From Ignavibacteria bacterium (GTDB lineage: Bacteria > Bacteroidota > Ignavibacteria > Tepidaquicellales > Tepidaquicellaceae): 35,976 bases of DNA. The stretch spans positions 1-35,976 of the forward strand of contig JADHVP010000021.1 of assembly GCA_016783945.1 (NCBI GenBank), in the 5' to 3' direction. The translations under genes and the position numbers were made by a program. The notes beneath the pieces are model-generated. The model searched no databases. It was not told where the DNA came from and was given only the letters and a program-made list of their open reading frames with translations. Shown piece by piece: positions 16,920 to 25,177 of the stretch; position 1 is the stretch's first letter; the number at the start of each line of letters is the position of its first letter.

Positions 16920-18164
16920 TCAGAAATAGATTTTGATAACATGCCATTCACCTTCGTTAGTATAATTTATTTTCCAACTATTTGAATCACAGATTTTCTT
17001 AACTATAGCCAGACCAAGCCCAAGCGATTTTGAGGATTGATCAGCTTTTACAAAACGTTCGAACATCTTTTCGGCGGGTTGTGTTAATGGTTTTGATGTA
17101 TTGGAAATTGTAAAAGAATTACTTCCAAGCTCAATTCTTAAAATACCTTTTGGATTATTATGTTTGATAGCATTACTTATTAGGTTGGATAACAATATAT
17201 CCATTAGCACTGGATTCGCCTGAATAATTGTGGGGTTCAATTGTTTTTTTATGTTAAGATTTTTAAGCTGTATGAAATCCTCAAATTGTTCAAGTACTTT
17301 ATCGATTACATCTTCAAAATTAATGCTCTCTGAATCAGTGAATTGACGGTTTTCGAGTTTTGTTAGAAACAGCAGTGTATGGTTAAGTTTTGAAAGTCTT
17401 TGCACAGCAGCTAACGCTGATTTGATCTGCCCAGCCTGCTGCTTAGTAAGGCTTGGTGCCTGCACTGCTTCTTCTAACTTGGTTTGTATGATTGCTAAAG
17501 GTGTTTGCATTTCGTGAGAAGCATTTTCCGAAAATTCCTTCAAAGTATGGTAATCTGTGTAAATCTTATCTGTGAGTTTTTCTATAGCAAAATTTAGTTC
17601 AGTAAACTCATTAATGTCTGAAGATTGCAACCGAATGTGATTATCTTTTTCCAGTGAATAGCTTTTTAGTATTTCAAGATTATTGTAAAAAGGTTTCCAG
17701 ATGTTTCTCGAAATACGCTTGTTAATCAAAAATAATCCGAATAACAGAAGAATCATTACAATAGCAAGTGAGAGCCCGATATTGTATAAATATTCTTCGG
17801 GTTCAAGAAGAATCTCTCTTACAGTTATTACGTAGGTTTTGCCATTAATATCTTCTACTGATGTAACTTCCTTGAATAATTCAAAATCCTGTTCATTAGG
17901 ATCGTAAATATTAGTGTCTTTAATTATAAAATTACTTTCCTGCTGAAAATCTAATTCCTGAATTTCAATAATAGGAGGTAATTGTGGGACGGTTTTACCT
18001 TCCATAATTTGTTGTGTAATACGTACCTTATTAACATAGAGATTATCTGTGAGTTCTTCTTCAATAATTGAGGTCATTATAAAATAAATAAGACATCCTG
18101 TCACCACCAGCAGTATGCTTGTAAAAAGAAGATAGTTCTTACCAGTTTTTTGAAGTAGTTTCAT
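16920..18164 (-). CDS. two-component sensor histidine kinase
   Basis: A 414-residue membrane kinase. The two transmembrane helices (about 11-33 and 127-148) enclose a ~95-residue periplasmic sensor region. The phosphoacceptor is His217 in SENASHEMQTPLAIIQ. The ATPase domain has the N box ILLSNLISNAIKHN, an F-type segment MFERFVKAD and the G2 box LGLGLAIVKKI. The G1 region reads TISNTSKPL rather than DxGxG, a variant I know from other Bacteroidota kinases. Its ATG overlaps the response regulator's TGA by 4 nt, so the two are made together. The signal is unknown; the PepSY-like gene downstream suggests envelope or metal stress, by inference. Confidence 0.93.
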   Translation of the reverse strand: MKLLQKTGKNYLLFTSILLVVTGCLIYFIMTSIIEEELTDNLYVNKVRITQQIMEGKTVPQLPPIIEIQELDFQQESNFIIKDTNIYDPNEQDFELFKEVTSVEDINGKTYVITVREILLEPEEYLYNIGLSLAIVMILLLFGLFLINKRISRNIWKPFYNNLEILKSYSLEKDNHIRLQSSDINEFTELNFAIEKLTDKIYTDYHTLKEFSENASHEMQTPLAIIQTKLEEAVQAPSLTKQQAGQIKSALAAVQRLSKLNHTLLFLTKLENRQFTDSESINFEDVIDKVLEQFEDFIQLKNLNIKKQLNPTIIQANPVLMDILLSNLISNAIKHNNPKGILRIELGSNSFTISNTSKPLTQPAEKMFERFVKADQSSKSLGLGLAIVKKICDSNSWKINYTNEGEWHVIKIYF

Positions 18165-18838
18165 CTATTGGTATATTTATATCCCATTCCGTAAATGTTT
18201 AAAAGGTAATCTGTTCCACCTGCTACTTCGATTTTTTTACGCATGTTCTTAATGTGTGTGTAAACAAAATCAAAGTTATCGACCATATCGATATTGTCGC
18301 CCCACAGATGTTCTGCAATAGCTTCTTTAGTAAGTACCCTGTTTTTGTTAGTGATAAAATATAGCAATAGCATGTATTCTTTTTTTGTCAGGTCCAGAAG
18401 ATTATTATTTACGGTTACTTCTTTAGCAGTGGGATCTATTTCTATTTCATTGAAGATAATATTGGACTGTCCCTGAAATATTCTGCGTCTTATGATAGCA
18501 TTAATCCGTGAGTTAAGCTCAGCTAGGTGAAATGGTTTGGTTATGTAGTCGTCAGCACCAAGGTCAAGACCTTTCAGTTTATCATCAAGAGAGTTTCTTG
18601 CAGATACAATCATTATACCAGTTTGTTGATATTCCTTTCTTATCATATTAAGAAGATCAAGCCCATTACCGTCAGGCAAGGTGATGTCGAGCACCACAAT
18701 GTCATACTCATAAAGCGTAAGCTTTTCCTCAGCAGTAAAATAGTCCGATGCTTGCTCACAAACAAAACCTTCTTTTTGAAGATATTGTGAGATGGACTGA
18801 AGTAGCTGTTTTTCGTCTTCAACAATAAGAAGCTTCAT
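18161..18838 (-). CDS. OmpR/PhoB-family response regulator
   Basis: A 225-residue regulator. The receiver domain has the acidic pocket VEDE (6-9), phosphoacceptor Asp51 in VVLDITLPDGNGL, and Lys101 in ITKPF. The C-terminal winged-helix DNA-binding domain runs from about residue 130 (LDLTKKEYMLLLYFI, then VYTHIKNMRKKI and YGMGYKYT). It is first in the operon with the kinase. Its -7 box lies 4 nt before the ATG, so the mRNA is probably leaderless. Confidence 0.95.
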   Translation of the reverse strand: MKLLIVEDEKQLLQSISQYLQKEGFVCEQASDYFTAEEKLTLYEYDIVVLDITLPDGNGLDLLNMIRKEYQQTGIMIVSARNSLDDKLKGLDLGADDYITKPFHLAELNSRINAIIRRRIFQGQSNIIFNEIEIDPTAKEVTVNNNLLDLTKKEYMLLLYFITNKNRVLTKEAIAEHLWGDNIDMVDNFDFVYTHIKNMRKKIEVAGGTDYLLNIYGMGYKYTNR

Positions 18839-18842
18839 TATG

Positions 18843-18850
18843 CAAAATTA
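18843..18850 (-). promoter_or_regulatory. Bacteroidota-type -7 box before the response regulator
   Basis: The minus strand reads TAATTTTG, then CATA, then the ATG at 18838. The spacing to the start codon (4 nt) equals that at mnmA, which supports a leaderless transcript. No TTTG -33 box is clear. Confidence 0.5.
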
Positions 18851-18924
18851 AGTCTCAATTTTGTAGGAATGTTGAAGAAAAATAAATTATACGGAATTCA
18901 ATAAAAATCTAATACAAACCGGAT

Positions 18925-18953
18925 ATAAAAAAAGCGGATATTTACTCCGCTTT
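18925..18953 (-). terminator. rho-independent terminator of the small secreted-protein gene
   Basis: AAAGCGGA (18931-18938) and TCCGCTTT (18946-18953) form a perfect 8-bp stem. On the minus strand the stem runs into seven T. It lies 26 nt past the stop of the gene at 18979-19344 and shields the response regulator from read-through. Confidence 0.85.
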
Positions 18954-18978
18954 ATTTATATTCATATATGAAACAATA

Positions 18979-19344
18979 TTATTGAGTTTCTAAATAGGAA
19001 AATGTCCCGTCACCATTAATTTGAATCGTTACTAACGTACATGCATCAATACCTGTGAATGTAACATCTCCACCTACACCATCTGTAATTTTCATATCAA
19101 ACATACACGTTTCTCCGTAAGTATCCGGAATGGTAACTGTAATCGTTGAACCGTCTTCAAAAAGGTCATAAGGAAGTATATCGCTTCCCCAGTTATCTGT
19201 TTCAGCCGGTGTTACAAAAACGTCTACAAGTGTTACACCTGTATTGTTTACTACATCAAAAGTTAAAGCTTGTGCGGATGAATTCTTTGCTGATAAGAAA
19301 GAAAGACCTGCGATTAAAAGTGCGAGCAATAAGATTTTTTTCAT
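18979..19344 (-). CDS. small secreted protein of unknown function
   Basis: 121 residues with a clear signal peptide (MKKILLLALLIAGLSFLSA, cleavage near SSAQA-LTF). The mature ~95 residues are beta-rich: FDVVNNTGVTLVDVFVTPAE, then DNWGSDILP and CMFDMKITDG. Two cysteines (CMFDMK and DACTLV) could form one disulfide. Small exported proteins with this NTG...LYVSP/NWG...D-LP layout occur across many phyla without a known role. It is a single gene with its own terminator. The start is ATG with no clear Shine-Dalgarno sequence. Confidence 0.75.
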   Translation of the reverse strand: MKKILLLALLIAGLSFLSAKNSSAQALTFDVVNNTGVTLVDVFVTPAETDNWGSDILPYDLFEDGSTITVTIPDTYGETCMFDMKITDGVGGDVTFTGIDACTLVTIQINGDGTFSYLETQ

Positions 19345-19513
19345 TTTTTATATATACTTAATTTGAACTAAAAATTTAGTTATCTCAATGCAACAGCTTT
19401 ATTTGTCATTCAGTTCCATATTTAAAAAAGATTTTTCGACTTTAACTTCCCCTTAGCTGTTTGTGTTATCCATCAACAACAAATATAATCTTTGAACCTT
19501 TCTCTTTCCCAAT

Positions 19514-19942
19514 TTACCCATTAACAATCCTGTCAAACTCTTTTTTCATTTGCTCTCCGGCAGGTGTAAGAAGTATCCTGTTTCCTTTTTTACCTCTTAT
19601 AGTAATGATGAATCCTGATTTCTTCAGCTTATGCAGGTCACGTGTAAGAGTTGGTTTTGAAATTTTATTGTGTGCCAGTATCGCAGTGTATTGTGCTTCT
19701 CCATTCAACAAAGCCATTTCAAACATATCAAAGATTCTTTGCTTCAAACGCTTACCTCTTATAGAGGGTGTCAATATACTTAACCGGCTAATCATATAAT
19801 CTCTTGCCATACCGCGTTTCGATTTATACTTCTCCTGCAGTACGATATGCAACTGTCTTTGTTCAGATTCATGCAGCTTTTTCTGCAGCTCATCGACTTG
19901 CTGAGCCAAAGTTACTTTCTGTTCGGATATTTCCAACTGCAT
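19514..19942 (-). CDS. winged-helix-like DNA-binding protein, possibly truncated
   Basis: 142 residues. The N-terminal third is a coiled-coil-like helix (VTLAQQVDELQKKLHESEQR). The C-terminal ~65 residues look like a winged helix: AILAHNKISKPTLTRDLHKL as the helix-turn-helix and SGFIITIRGKKGNRILLT as the wing, ending in AGEQMKKEFDRIVNG. The annotated ATG is the only in-frame start, but the open frame runs about 21 codons further upstream to a TAA, so the gene may have lost its N-terminus. No partner gene is evident. I do not recognise a family beyond the winged-helix fold. Confidence 0.55.
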   Translation of the reverse strand: MQLEISEQKVTLAQQVDELQKKLHESEQRQLHIVLQEKYKSKRGMARDYMISRLSILTPSIRGKRLKQRIFDMFEMALLNGEAQYTAILAHNKISKPTLTRDLHKLKKSGFIITIRGKKGNRILLTPAGEQMKKEFDRIVNG

Positions 19943-20044
19943 TCGTTTTTTGCTTGTGAGAGAGCACCAACAACGTACGGTGGATTCAAACTTAACCTGG
20001 AATATTTAAGAACTTAAAACTAATAAATAAGTATAAGAGATTAA

Positions 20045-21061
20045 ATGAAACGTACAGTAATGAAAACTAAATTAATAATAATCATTGTTCCTTTATTGTT
20101 ATTATCATGTGTGCTTTTCCTCCCTTTTACTTTATACGAAAAGAATTTTAAAAGCGTACATTTCATTGGTGCAGATGATGAAGGTAATTATATAATTGTA
20201 TATGATAGTGTCAGATATGATATTGATGGCGAAAAAGAATATTCAGGTAGGGAAAAAGTTAATTCTCTTATGAAAAAAATATCGTATAAATCACAAACAC
20301 ACATAATTAGAGATACATATCTTGATGCCAATCGCCCTGGTAAATATTATTTGTATAACAATAAGTTCTTATATTGGGAACCTGATATTAAAGAAATGAC
20401 TTATCTATTGAGATACAAGATATCAGATTCTATAACAGTAGATACACCTTATGCAACAGCAAAAACAAATAATATTATGACAAAAATTTTCTACGACCAT
20501 ATGAGAAAAGATTCTGTATACTTGCTAAAAGAGAATCCGATTTTGGTAATGACTGATACAGTAATTTTAAATTCAATATTTTCGGAAGGTCCTATCTCAT
20601 TGTCATATGACTATAAAAAATTCTTAAAGTTTGATGGTTTGATAAACCATAGAATCAAATATTTTTCTAATAACAAATTTCATTCTTTAGGTTACTTATA
20701 TGATTCAGTTAAAACGATTCAATTACCAATCTTGTCTTCGAAAGAAACAGATTTTTACGTTGAGGATGATCATTCTGGCTGGGAATGGTTAAATTTGAAG
20801 TATGTTTATTGGTTTAAAGATAATAAAAAATATTTAGTAGCACGTCCCAATGAATATTTCTTCAGAGTAGGAAACATTGAAACAGGTGAAGCAATAAACA
20901 TATCCATTAATATGAAATTACTGGATGAAATATTCTACATTTATATGATTACCTCAGATAAGTTTTTATATGCTTATTATATTGACAAACCACCACAAAG
21001 AAGAGATTTTAGACGCATTGGTTTAGCAACGATGTCTGTTGAAGGAATATTTAATGATTAA
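20045..21061 (+). CDS. orphan lipoprotein or membrane-anchored protein
   Basis: 338 residues starting KRTVMKTKLIIIIVPLLLLS, then Cys22; LLSC resembles a lipobox, and a signal anchor is the alternative. ATG at 20060 (MKTKLI) is an equally good start. The remainder is rich in Tyr, Asp, Lys and Ile (HFIGADDEGNYIIVYDSVRY; WLNLKYVYWFKDNKKYLVAR), suggesting an extracytoplasmic beta-rich domain. I find no known motif. It stands alone between a winged-helix gene and a sigma-54 activator, is strikingly AT-rich, and is followed by an odd GC-rich spacer, so it may have been acquired. Confidence 0.6.
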   Translation: MKRTVMKTKLIIIIVPLLLLSCVLFLPFTLYEKNFKSVHFIGADDEGNYIIVYDSVRYDIDGEKEYSGREKVNSLMKKISYKSQTHIIRDTYLDANRPGKYYLYNNKFLYWEPDIKEMTYLLRYKISDSITVDTPYATAKTNNIMTKIFYDHMRKDSVYLLKENPILVMTDTVILNSIFSEGPISLSYDYKKFLKFDGLINHRIKYFSNNKFHSLGYLYDSVKTIQLPILSSKETDFYVEDDHSGWEWLNLKYVYWFKDNKKYLVARPNEYFFRVGNIETGEAINISINMKLLDEIFYIYMITSDKFLYAYYIDKPPQRRDFRRIGLATMSVEGIFND

Positions 21062-21115
21062 TGTTTTCAAAAATGAACTAGTACCAACATAAGGTATAAC
21101 ACGCTAAGGTTCATA

Positions 21116-21144
21116 CCGCGCGCGGGAAGTAGAAACGTGTCACG
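21116..21144. promoter_or_regulatory. GC-rich palindrome pair upstream of the sigma-54 activator
   Basis: CCGCGCGCGG (21116-21125) is a perfect 10-bp palindrome, followed 10 nt later by CGTGTCACG (21136-21144), a 4+1+4 inverted repeat. Both lie 76-105 nt upstream of the -7 box of the activator gene, in otherwise AT-rich DNA. They may be operators or the scar of a mobile element; the sequence does not decide. Confidence 0.3.
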
Positions 21145-21219
21145 ATAGCACTACCAACACCACCCCAAAAGAATAATCAATTCACCACAAAATAACTTTA
21201 AATAGCATATATATACTGT

Positions 21220-21227
21220 TATATTTG
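21220..21227 (+). promoter_or_regulatory. Bacteroidota-type -7 box before the sigma-54 activator gene
   Basis: TATATTTG matches TAnnTTTG exactly and ends 14 nt before the ATG at 21242, giving a leader of under 10 nt. No clear TTTG -33 box. It would drive the activator, lptE and probably the genes behind. Confidence 0.5.
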
Positions 21228-21241
21228 TCTCTAAGTTAAAA

Positions 21242-22360
21242 ATGGATTACAAACTACTCGGTGACTCAATACAGATACGGGAGCTGAATGAAACAATCAA
21301 GCAGGTTGCCCCGACCAATATAAGCGTGCTCATCACGGGTGAAAGCGGTACGGGTAAAGAGCTTGTAGCAAATGCCATACATCATTTCAGCAAAAGGAGA
21401 GACAAGCCGCTTGTTATAGTGAACTGCGGTGCTATCCCTGAAGGTATTATAGAGAGCGAGCTTTTCGGGCATCAAAAAGGAGCGTTCACAGGAGCGATAG
21501 AAACACGTGCAGGTTATTTTGAAACCGCAGATAAAGGAACAATTTTCCTGGATGAAATCGGAGACATGCCTTTATCCACACAGGTAAAAATACTGAGAGT
21601 GCTCGAATCGGGCGAGTTTATGAAAGTCGGAGGAAATAAGACTGTAAAAGTAGATGTCCGCGTTATCGCTGCAACAAACCGCGACCTTGCAAGAGACGTT
21701 CAAAACAAAATCTTCCGTGAAGACCTGTATTTCAGATTAAAATCGATTAATCTGAATATTCCGCCGCTTCGAGAGAGGAAAGAGGATGTCAGGATATTTT
21801 TTCATTACTTTGTTGAATCATTCTGTGCTGAAAATAATATTACGTTTAATGGAATAGATGAGGAAGCAATGGAATACATAACAAACTATTCATGGAACGG
21901 AAATGCAAGAGAGCTGAAGAATTTTTGTGAGAGCATAATTGTTCTGTATCCTGATAAGAAGCTCACAGCCGGAGATGTTAAGAGACATTTAAAAACAGAA
22001 CTTACGGAATATGATTCATTACTCCCGACAGTATCTGCAAGAACAAGAGAACGCTCGGAGCAGGATTTTCTTTTCAGGGCATTGCTTGAACTTAAATCTG
22101 ATATCATTGACATAAAAAACATATTACAAAAGCAGGAGATACAAAATTTTAATACAGAAATAAACAGAGATGACGGATTTTATATACCCGAAGAGGAAAT
22201 AGAAAATATGAGTGCTGAAGATTTTGACAAAAGGATTTTGACTTACCTGTTAACACAAAATAATTGGGATGTGAATAAAGTTTCGGATATACTCGGACAT
22301 ACTCCAAGAAACGTATACAGAAAAATAAATAAGTATAATCTCGAAAAGCAGTACCGCTAA
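21242..22360 (+). CDS. sigma-54-dependent transcriptional activator (AAA+), no sensor domain
   Basis: 372 residues. The AAA+ domain starts almost at residue 1: Walker A GESGTGKE (33-40), the sigma-54-contacting GAFTGA (80-85), Walker B IFLDEIGD (101-108), and the sensor region VRVIAATNRDL. A linker with ELKSDIIDIKNILQKQ precedes a C-terminal Fis-like helix-turn-helix (NVNKVSDILGHTPRNVYRKI is the region, reading DVNKV at its start). There is no receiver, GAF or PAS domain, so activity must be set by expression level or a partner protein. The stop codon overlaps the lptE start by 1 nt. Confidence 0.93.
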   Translation: MDYKLLGDSIQIRELNETIKQVAPTNISVLITGESGTGKELVANAIHHFSKRRDKPLVIVNCGAIPEGIIESELFGHQKGAFTGAIETRAGYFETADKGTIFLDEIGDMPLSTQVKILRVLESGEFMKVGGNKTVKVDVRVIAATNRDLARDVQNKIFREDLYFRLKSINLNIPPLRERKEDVRIFFHYFVESFCAENNITFNGIDEEAMEYITNYSWNGNARELKNFCESIIVLYPDKKLTAGDVKRHLKTELTEYDSLLPTVSARTRERSEQDFLFRALLELKSDIIDIKNILQKQEIQNFNTEINRDDGFYIPEEEIENMSAEDFDKRILTYLLTQNNWDVNKVSDILGHTPRNVYRKINKYNLEKQYR

Positions 22361-22872
22361 TGAATAAAAAATATCTTATAAACCTCATAACAATATTTCT
22401 CTTTGTATTAAACTTCGCCTGCGGAGTTTACAGTTACAGGGGTAACAATCCCCCCGAAGACATCAGGTCCGTTGCCGTACCTTTGTTCGAGAATTCGAGC
22501 AGCTTTTCAGAAGCAAATATAAGAGAGTCATTCACAGAGAATCTGAAGAATAAGATAATTGAAGATAACACTTTTATACTTACCGATAAAAATACAGCAG
22601 ACGGTGTGCTCAAGTGTAATATAACAAATGTAAGGGATGAGGCATTGGTAATTTCCGGGAATGAAAACGTAACGAAAAGAAAATTAACGATAACAGTAAA
22701 CGTGGACTTTGAAAATATGGTTAAGAAGAAAAAGGTCTGGGAAAGAACGTTTGAGAACTGGGGCGAGTACAGCTCTTCTGCAACAACATTTTCAAATAGA
22801 GAAACCGGCATAAAGGACGCAACCGAAAAAATTTGCGAAGATATTTTAAACGATATGACCTCAAACTGGTAA
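22360..22872 (+). CDS. lptE: LPS-assembly lipoprotein LptE family
   Basis: A 170-residue outer-membrane lipoprotein that plugs LptD in lipopolysaccharide export. The signal sequence ends in NFACG, making Cys21 the likely lipidated residue, and is followed by the family's YSYRGNNPPEDIRSVAVPLF. The later core includes ADGVLKCNITNVRDEALV and TVNVDFENMVKKKKVWERTF, with the usual C-terminal helix. Its ATG shares one base with the TAA of the sigma-54 activator, so the two are translationally coupled. LptD is not in the window. Confidence 0.85.
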   Translation: MNKKYLINLITIFLFVLNFACGVYSYRGNNPPEDIRSVAVPLFENSSSFSEANIRESFTENLKNKIIEDNTFILTDKNTADGVLKCNITNVRDEALVISGNENVTKRKLTITVNVDFENMVKKKKVWERTFENWGEYSSSATTFSNRETGIKDATEKICEDILNDMTSNW

Positions 22873-22902
22873 TCATATAAATTGAACTTACTATAAATCA
22901 GA

Positions 22903-24405
22903 ATGCAGATTGAACCGATCATTTTAGCTACTTATATAATTTCTTTATCGATATTGTTTTTGTTCGCATCTCATGGATACTCTATGGTGTACTATTACTT
23001 TAAAACATTCGGTAAGAGAATAGAGGACCTTTCGGAAGAGGAGCTAACACTTACAGAATATCCGGAAGTAACAATTCAGCTTCCTCTTTATAATGAGAAA
23101 TATGTTATCTGCCGTTTAATAGACGCCATCATAAGGATAGACTATCCTAAAGACAAGCTTGAGATTCAAGTTCTCGATGACTCGACGGATGAAACAGTAG
23201 AAATTGCAAAAGAACATATTCAACAATATATCGATCAGGGATATGACATTAAGCATATTCACCGTACACACAGAAAAGGTTATAAAGCAGGGGCACTAAA
23301 AGAAGGTCTCGATACTGCAAAGGGAGAATTTGTTGCTATATTTGATGCCGATTTTATTCCGAGGAAAAAATTCCTGAAACGAACACTCCCCTATTTTACA
23401 AAAGATAAAAAGCTTGGTCTGGTTCAAACACGGTGGGAGCATCTAAACAGAGATTACTCACTCATCACAAAGACGGAAGCAATTGCTCTCGACGGACATT
23501 TTGTAATCGAACAGGCAGTAAGAAACAGGGCTGGCTTCTTCATCAATTTCAACGGGACGGGCGGCATCTGGAGAAAAGAATGTATATTCGATGCGGGTAA
23601 CTGGGAAGCTGATACTCTGACGGAAGACCTCGACCTTTCGTACCGTGCACAAATGAAGGGCTGGAGGTTCAAATATCTTGTCAACTTTACTTCACCGGCG
23701 GAATTGCCAGCTGATATAAATTCATTAAAATCCCAGCAGTTCAGATGGACTAAAGGTGCTATCGAAACGGCAAAGAAAATTTATCCAAGAGTATTGCGAT
23801 CTAATCTTCCTTTTAAAATGAAAGTACAATCTTTCATACATCTTTGCAGCAATCTTGCGTATCCTTTCATCTTAGTAGCGGGTATATTAAACCTCCCGAT
23901 TCTTTTAATAAAGGAATCAGGTCAGTATGACGATGTTTATAAATTCATGTCTATATTTATATTCGCTTTTATTAGCTCATTTATTTTTTATCTTTACTCA
24001 CAAAAAGATGTTTACCCTGATTGGCAAAAGAGAATTATATATTTCCCTGTGTTCCTTGCGGGAAGTATGGGGCTGTCAGTAAATAATTCCATAGCAGTGT
24101 TCGAAGGGCTTATCAATAAAAAAAGTGAATTCGTAAGAACACCGAAGTTCAAGATTATGGATAATAAAGATTCATGGGCAGATAAGAAATATTTAACGAA
24201 GAAAATATCGATAGCAACTATAGTAGAAGCTCTCTTATCGATTTATTGTTTCGTAGGAGTTGTAATGTCCGTAGTATATGCTCAGATTGCAGCTCTTCCT
24301 TTTCAGCTAATGTTCTGTTTAGGATTTGGTATGATGGGATTCTTATCTATTAGACAGGTAATCATGCACAATAAAATTGTAACAGGTAAACTTAAACTTT
24401 CATGA
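22903..24405 (+). CDS. membrane glycosyltransferase, family 2 (cellulose-synthase-like)
   Basis: A 500-residue processive-type GT-A glycosyltransferase. N-terminal membrane helix (about 5-22), then the cytoplasmic catalytic domain: IQLPLYNE (58-65), DDST (92-95), the D-x-D in IFDADF (D148, D150), the catalytic-base region TEDLDLS (240-246) and QQFRW (278-282). Four or more C-terminal membrane helices start near 308. The layout fits the group that uses lipid or polysaccharide acceptors. The acceptor is unknown; the lptE neighbourhood suggests envelope glycan or glycolipid. It is 30 nt after lptE. Confidence 0.92.
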   Translation: MQIEPIILATYIISLSILFLFASHGYSMVYYYFKTFGKRIEDLSEEELTLTEYPEVTIQLPLYNEKYVICRLIDAIIRIDYPKDKLEIQVLDDSTDETVEIAKEHIQQYIDQGYDIKHIHRTHRKGYKAGALKEGLDTAKGEFVAIFDADFIPRKKFLKRTLPYFTKDKKLGLVQTRWEHLNRDYSLITKTEAIALDGHFVIEQAVRNRAGFFINFNGTGGIWRKECIFDAGNWEADTLTEDLDLSYRAQMKGWRFKYLVNFTSPAELPADINSLKSQQFRWTKGAIETAKKIYPRVLRSNLPFKMKVQSFIHLCSNLAYPFILVAGILNLPILLIKESGQYDDVYKFMSIFIFAFISSFIFYLYSQKDVYPDWQKRIIYFPVFLAGSMGLSVNNSIAVFEGLINKKSEFVRTPKFKIMDNKDSWADKKYLTKKISIATIVEALLSIYCFVGVVMSVVYAQIAALPFQLMFCLGFGMMGFLSIRQVIMHNKIVTGKLKLS

Positions 24406-25172
24406 TCAGCAATTTTGAAGAATACATTAGAGTTGTAAGAGCTAAACTGAACAGTAACATGTTTTCACCTTTGTTTGTTCGTTTGGCAAATTTATACCTG
24501 CTGAATAAACAATATGAAGAATGCATAGATGTTTGCAAAACAGGTATTGAAATTTATCCTGACTATCTGTCTGCTAAACTTATATTATTAAAGGCGCTCA
24601 TAAAATTAGAATACATCAACGAAGCTGAGAATCTTTTAACAGAATTAGAAGATAAAATTATCGATCTTGAAATATTTATTAAACTGAAAGAGCAAATAAC
24701 AGAACTTAAAAAAGTCTCACGACAGGAAAGGATTTCTTATCCACAAAAAAGAAAAGTGGTCGTAGAATATAGCAGCTGTGAAGAAAGGATAAATAGTCTT
24801 ATAGATAAAAAATCTAAATTGGATTTTCAAGAACTCTTATTGAACTGGGATAACGCTGAACAGGAAAAATACATTGATGAAAATGCTTTTGAACAATTTC
24901 TCGCAAACTTCAATAAAATAGAATTTGACATACAAACAGATACGTTTAACAAGGCAATAAGTAAACCCGGGATTGAAGAACATTCGAAGGACGTTAACGT
25001 TTCATTCGCCTCGGACATTAAGATAGTTACCGAAACACTTGCAGACCTTTATGCAAAACAAGGATACTTTAAAGAAGCATTTAATGCTTATAATATGCTG
25101 TTAAGAGCTGATACATCAAACAAAGAAAGAATATTAAAAAAATTGTCAGAACTCGAAAGCAATTATATTTAA
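24402..25172 (+). CDS. tetratricopeptide-repeat protein
   Basis: A 256-residue soluble protein. Two N-terminal helical hairpins fit TPR units (PLFVRLANLYLLNKQYEECI; YPDYLSAKLILLKALIKLEY) and one lies near the C-terminus (TLADLYAKQGYFKEAFNAYN). The middle is acidic and low in motifs. Its ATG overlaps the glycosyltransferase TGA by 4 nt (ATGA), so it probably serves the glycosyltransferase as a scaffold or regulator; that is inference. It converges with the NFACT gene, with only 5 nt between stops. Confidence 0.8.
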   Translation: MISNFEEYIRVVRAKLNSNMFSPLFVRLANLYLLNKQYEECIDVCKTGIEIYPDYLSAKLILLKALIKLEYINEAENLLTELEDKIIDLEIFIKLKEQITELKKVSRQERISYPQKRKVVVEYSSCEERINSLIDKKSKLDFQELLLNWDNAEQEKYIDENAFEQFLANFNKIEFDIQTDTFNKAISKPGIEEHSKDVNVSFASDIKIVTETLADLYAKQGYFKEAFNAYNMLLRADTSNKERILKKLSELESNYI

Positions 25173-25177
25173 TCCCG

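Noticed and set aside
19366-19381. AACTAAA/TTTAGTT inverted repeat upstream of the small secreted protein
   Set aside because: It is AT-only apart from two positions, and such symmetry is expected often by chance in this AT-rich DNA.
21062-21241. Integron attC recombination site
   Set aside because: I looked for paired core sites (RYYYAAC and GTTRRRY) framing the GC-rich palindrome and did not find a convincing pair; no integrase is in the window.
22434-22922. Open frame of 162 codons on the minus strand opposite lptE
   Set aside because: It lies antisense to a clear lipoprotein gene, has a low-complexity Phe/Ser-rich translation and no motif. It is the complement of lptE codon use.
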